Source: an uncultured Eubacteriales bacterium (GTDB taxonomy: Bacteria > Bacillota > Clostridia > Christensenellales > Aristaeellaceae). Taken from it: DNA of 64,000 nt. This document shows, in pieces, positions 61,719-64,000 of the stretch (position 1 is its first letter; each line of letters starts with the position of its first letter). The stretch covers positions 82,240-146,239 of the forward strand of contig OMYT01000006.1 of assembly GCA_900315315.1 (NCBI GenBank), read 5' to 3'. The position numbers were made by a program, and so were the translations under genes. The notes under the pieces were generated by a model. It was not told the origin of the DNA and searched no databases. It worked only from the letters and a program-made list of their open reading frames with translations.

Positions 61719-61730
61719 CGTTTTCCCAAA

Positions 61731-61752
61731 TGGCCAACTTTTGGCCAACTTT
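61731..61752. repeat. Tandem 11-bp direct repeat next to guaA
   Basis: TGGCCAACTTT occurs twice in a row. It lies between the guaA terminator and AT-rich sequence leading to the mobilisation gene. Possibly an integrase arm-binding site at the left end of the element. Apart from this and the small frame at 61912, nothing is recognised in 61753-62227. Confidence 0.5.
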
Positions 61753-61911
61753 TTTTCTGGATTCATTATTTTCATTATCCAGATTATATAATCACATCCG
61801 ATTCGCAAACAGAGCTAGCAATTCCCAGATTATTTATCCATATTCCCAAACCTGTCATCTGTACCCCTTCACAAAAAAACATCAGAGCACTCTCCGATTA
61901 TACATCTCTCC

Positions 61912-62097
61912 TCAACATTTCTCTATACCGCGCTTCACATTATTGATTACATTAACAGTATCCAAACATCTGATAATATCGCCTAACATCTTTCGGAAAT
62001 CGGTACCTGGCGTATCTTTCCTCAATCTGAGCACTTTACCATGCGGTTCATACGGAATTATCTCTTCCGGACCTGGCGTAATCATTTCATCGCTCAT
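61912..62097 (-). CDS. Small hypothetical protein of the mobile element
   Basis: About 61 residues from the ATG at 62097 (MSDEMITPGPEEIIPYEPHG) to RGIEKC, with GGGGGT about nine bases upstream. Composition and acidic start are coding-like, but no family is recognised. Divergent from the mobilisation gene. Confidence 0.42.
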   Translation of the reverse strand: MSDEMITPGPEEIIPYEPHGKVLRLRKDTPGTDFRKMLGDIIRCLDTVNVINNVKRGIEKC

Positions 62098-62227
62098 TAT
62101 GCTTTTACCCCCGTTCTTCATCCCTAAATCCAAGATACGCCAGTAATACTGCACTGACAGCAGCGCCGCCAATCAGTAGTACTTCGCTTTCCCCGCCCGC
62201 CTCATCGAAGAAAGGAGAATTACAATT

Positions 62228-63397
62228 ATGGGTAAAACTATCAGCGGAAGAATCGGTGGAGGATCTACCGGTCATAATAGCCGGGAATACTCCACAAACA
62301 ATGTCGATCAGAGCAGGACCCACCTGAATATCGACTACTGCAACGAGCCGATAAAAGAAGTATACCACAAGCTCTTTGACGATGCTCTGGAACGCTACAA
62401 TGCCAAACAAACGCGCGATGATCGGAAGATTGCTGATTATTATGAAAAAATCAGTTCCGGCAAGCAGGAAAAACCATTCTATGAAATCATAATGCAAATC
62501 GGTAATATGGACGATACCGGAGCGACAACTGTAAGCGGCGAACAGGCAAAAGTAATCCTGGATGAATACTTCCAGGGGTTCCGGGAACGGAATCCAAACC
62601 TGTATGTATTCTCCGCTCATCTGCACATGGATGAGGCCACGCCGCATCTCCACATTGACTTCATCCCCTATATCACCGGCAGCACCCGCGGCCTGGATAC
62701 CCGGGTCTCACTGAAGAAGGCACTCGCAGCACAGGGTTTTGAAGGAGAAGGCAGATCAAACACGGAATGGAATCAGTGGATGGCTTCTGAAAAGATTGCT
62801 CTTTCCCAAGCCATGAAGCGGCATGGGATCGAATGGGAACACAAGGGCACTCATGAAGAGCACCTGAGCATTATCGAGTACAAGAAGAAAGAACGCACCG
62901 AGGAATTGGAAGCCGTAAACGCCGAACTGGCTGAAAAGAAAGTGGATCTTCGTATAGCAGCTGATCGGATCAACAACCTGAAAACTGCCGAAACTGCCTA
63001 TAAAGATCTTAAGGAAAAGCTGGCCTATGATCCGGAATACCTGCTTCCTGAACCTTCTTCTCCTCTGATGCTCGCCAGAACCTATAAGGAAGAAGTAGCC
63101 AGACCGCTGGTCAAAAAGCTGAAATCCATTATCAAAAGCCTGTTCGTTCAGTATCACAAAGTCCGTGACAACCTGATCAGGGTTACCGGCGAGAGAGACA
63201 AACTGCTGCAGGAGAACAACCGGCTCAGTGATGAGAATGGTAGTCTGACCAGGGAAAACGCAATCCTGAAGGAGCAAAATAAAGGCTTCCGCCGGCTGCA
63301 AAAGTATTTCGGACCGCAGAAACTGGAAGAAATGCTCAACCAGACAAAGGCTCCACGGCAGCGTGAACATCAGGAAAAACAGGCAAATATCGCCTGA
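62228..63397 (+). CDS. mob: Mob/Pre-type plasmid mobilisation relaxase (MOBV-like)
   Basis: 389 residues. N-terminal SREYSTNNVDQSRTHLNIDYC and the three-His motif HLHMDEATPHLHIDFIPY mark a MOBV relaxase. The C-terminal third is a long coiled coil (LQENNRLSDENGSLTRENAIL) ending in a Gln/Lys-rich tail. It nicks an oriT to start conjugal transfer using a helper. Its place right after guaA indicates an integrated mobilisable element. AGGAGA upstream of the ATG. Confidence 0.9.
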   Translation: MGKTISGRIGGGSTGHNSREYSTNNVDQSRTHLNIDYCNEPIKEVYHKLFDDALERYNAKQTRDDRKIADYYEKISSGKQEKPFYEIIMQIGNMDDTGATTVSGEQAKVILDEYFQGFRERNPNLYVFSAHLHMDEATPHLHIDFIPYITGSTRGLDTRVSLKKALAAQGFEGEGRSNTEWNQWMASEKIALSQAMKRHGIEWEHKGTHEEHLSIIEYKKKERTEELEAVNAELAEKKVDLRIAADRINNLKTAETAYKDLKEKLAYDPEYLLPEPSSPLMLARTYKEEVARPLVKKLKSIIKSLFVQYHKVRDNLIRVTGERDKLLQENNRLSDENGSLTRENAILKEQNKGFRRLQKYFGPQKLEEMLNQTKAPRQREHQEKQANIA

Positions 63398-63423
63398 ACG
63401 ATCATTTGAAGGAGGAAAACACG

Positions 63424-63678
63424 ATGAGAACCATTGATTTCGCCCGCTTTGACATGGACTCCGGCTACGTATATGCCAGACTGTCTGACGGGAACATCAT
63501 CCTGATCAACTGTACTGCATACGAGCAGGCTTATGCAGATAACATGTACGAGCGTTCAGAACTGGATTATCTGATCTATAACAATCCGGTCGAATATGTA
63601 AAACTGGTATTTGATGACAATCCAGTCAGACTACTGAAAACAATCACAGATTATACTCCACTGTTTCTTCAGAGATAG
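63424..63678 (+). CDS. Small conserved protein of mobilisable elements (DUF6061-like)
   Basis: About 84 residues from the ATG at 63424 (MRTIDFARFDMDSGYVY) with GAAGGAGG upstream. SELDYLIYNNPVEYVKLVF is reminiscent of the DUF6061 family, small proteins seen next to Mob genes in Clostridia. Function unknown. 26 bases after mob, same transcript. Confidence 0.65.
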   Translation: MRTIDFARFDMDSGYVYARLSDGNIILINCTAYEQAYADNMYERSELDYLIYNNPVEYVKLVFDDNPVRLLKTITDYTPLFLQR

Positions 63679-63699
63679 TCGATATAAGTAACAATCGTC

Positions 63700-63743
63700 A
63701 ATCAGGCGAAGGAATACTCAATAGCCCTTTCGCCTGATTTTTT
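63700..63743 (+). terminator. Terminator after the mob operon
   Basis: A 13-bp stem with one mismatch (AATCAGGCGAAGG with CTTTCGCCTGATT), then a run of T. Ends the mob/DUF6061-like transcript. Confidence 0.78.
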
Positions 63744-63814
63744 ATACGAAATTATGGGCTTGAATGCCATAGCTTGGCATAATATCTTCTGGCTTTTTTC
63801 GAAGGCTCATCATT

Positions 63815-64000
63815 TTATCCTCTTTGATCCTGCATACGGATCAATTCCGCCTGGGTTTCCTCCGCAAAAGCATACTGGATCATATATCTTCCGTTAAACT
63901 GATGGACCGCGATCGGATCCCCCTGAAGATAGCGGAAATAATCGCAGTCGATCCTGGCGATATCCAGGCCAACCCCTATCCGTTCCTGATGGCGGATGAT
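63815..64000 (-). CDS. C-terminal end of a BTAD/SARP-like transcriptional regulator, partial
   Basis: About 61 codons before the TAA at 63815: RIDCDYFRYLQGDPIAVHQF, then YMIQYAFAEETQAEL. This pattern is typical of the bacterial transcriptional activator domain at the end of some clostridial response regulators. The gene runs off the right edge. Whether it belongs to the mobile element is not clear. Confidence 0.6.
   Translation of the reverse strand: MIRHQERIGVGLDIARIDCDYFRYLQGDPIAVHQFNGRYMIQYAFAEETQAELIRMQDQRG

Noticed and set aside
1-64000. tRNA, rRNA, CRISPR array or insertion sequence
   Set aside because: No cloverleaf-type sequence, rRNA segment, regularly spaced repeat array or transposase gene was recognised.

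Overview
The window looks like a chromosome segment of an anaerobic Firmicute of class Clostridia, probably an uncultured gut or rumen lineage. The signs are strong Shine-Dalgarno sites, Gram-positive-style signal peptides, LL-diaminopimelate aminotransferase, an ANTAR protein beside glnA/gltBD, DUF3793, DUF3795 and ATC-hydrolase-like families, and consensus TTGACA/TATAAT promoters. No rRNA, tRNA, CRISPR array or insertion sequence was recognised. The genus is not determinable by eye.

Layout. (1) 1-3.1 kb: a flavodoxin/HD-domain pair, a 5'-truncated metallo-beta-lactamase joined head to head with a 5'-truncated ABC ATPase, and a pair of half-size chromate-type transporters. (2) 3.1-16.6 kb: an accessory region with four ATC-hydrolase-like paralogues, two alpha/beta hydrolases, several SAM methyltransferases, a ketopantoate-reductase-like enzyme, small membrane proteins, a TetR regulator, DUF3793 and a secreted GLUG/ZinT-like protein. 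It also carries decayed genes and a duplicated terminator. (3) 16.7-25.5 kb: a heavy-metal P-type ATPase operon built from HMA_2-type modules, a heterodimeric ABC exporter and its TetR regulator. (4) 25.5-40.1 kb: stand-alone accessory genes (GNATs, DUF3795 fusions, a deaminase, HAD, TfoX, MGMT), a cobalamin-riboswitch-controlled BtuFCD importer, a diguanylate cyclase, and a TetR/membrane-protein pair. (5) 40.2-61.7 kb: an FtsX-type ABC transporter, then core nitrogen and amidotransferase genes: pyrG, dapL, glmS, an Amt-PII fusion, gltD, gltB, ANTAR, glnA, asnB and guaA. This part reads visibly more GC-rich. (6) 61.7-64 kb: a Mob/Pre relaxase element directly after guaA, a known type of integration site.

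Three layers of regulation stand out. A palindrome GTTAG-N6-CTAAC occurs about ten times between 4.5 and 43.3 kb at promoters of the accessory operons and the two ABC transporters, and defines a probable TetR-type regulon. The glnA, amt-PII and asnB genes share a short leader with a terminator hairpin built on a common sequence, and glmS has a leader of the same layout; an ANTAR protein encoded between glnA and gltB is a candidate reader. An interspersed structured repeat whose stems covary lies immediately after several core genes, and in glmS it has replaced the C-terminal catalytic tail.

How the genes work together: glnA, gltBD, the Amt-PII fusion and asnB form an ammonium assimilation set, while glmS, guaA and pyrG use the glutamine it makes. 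The accessory operons look like one co-regulated but uncharacterised small-molecule modification or detoxification set with exporters. The chemistry is not established.
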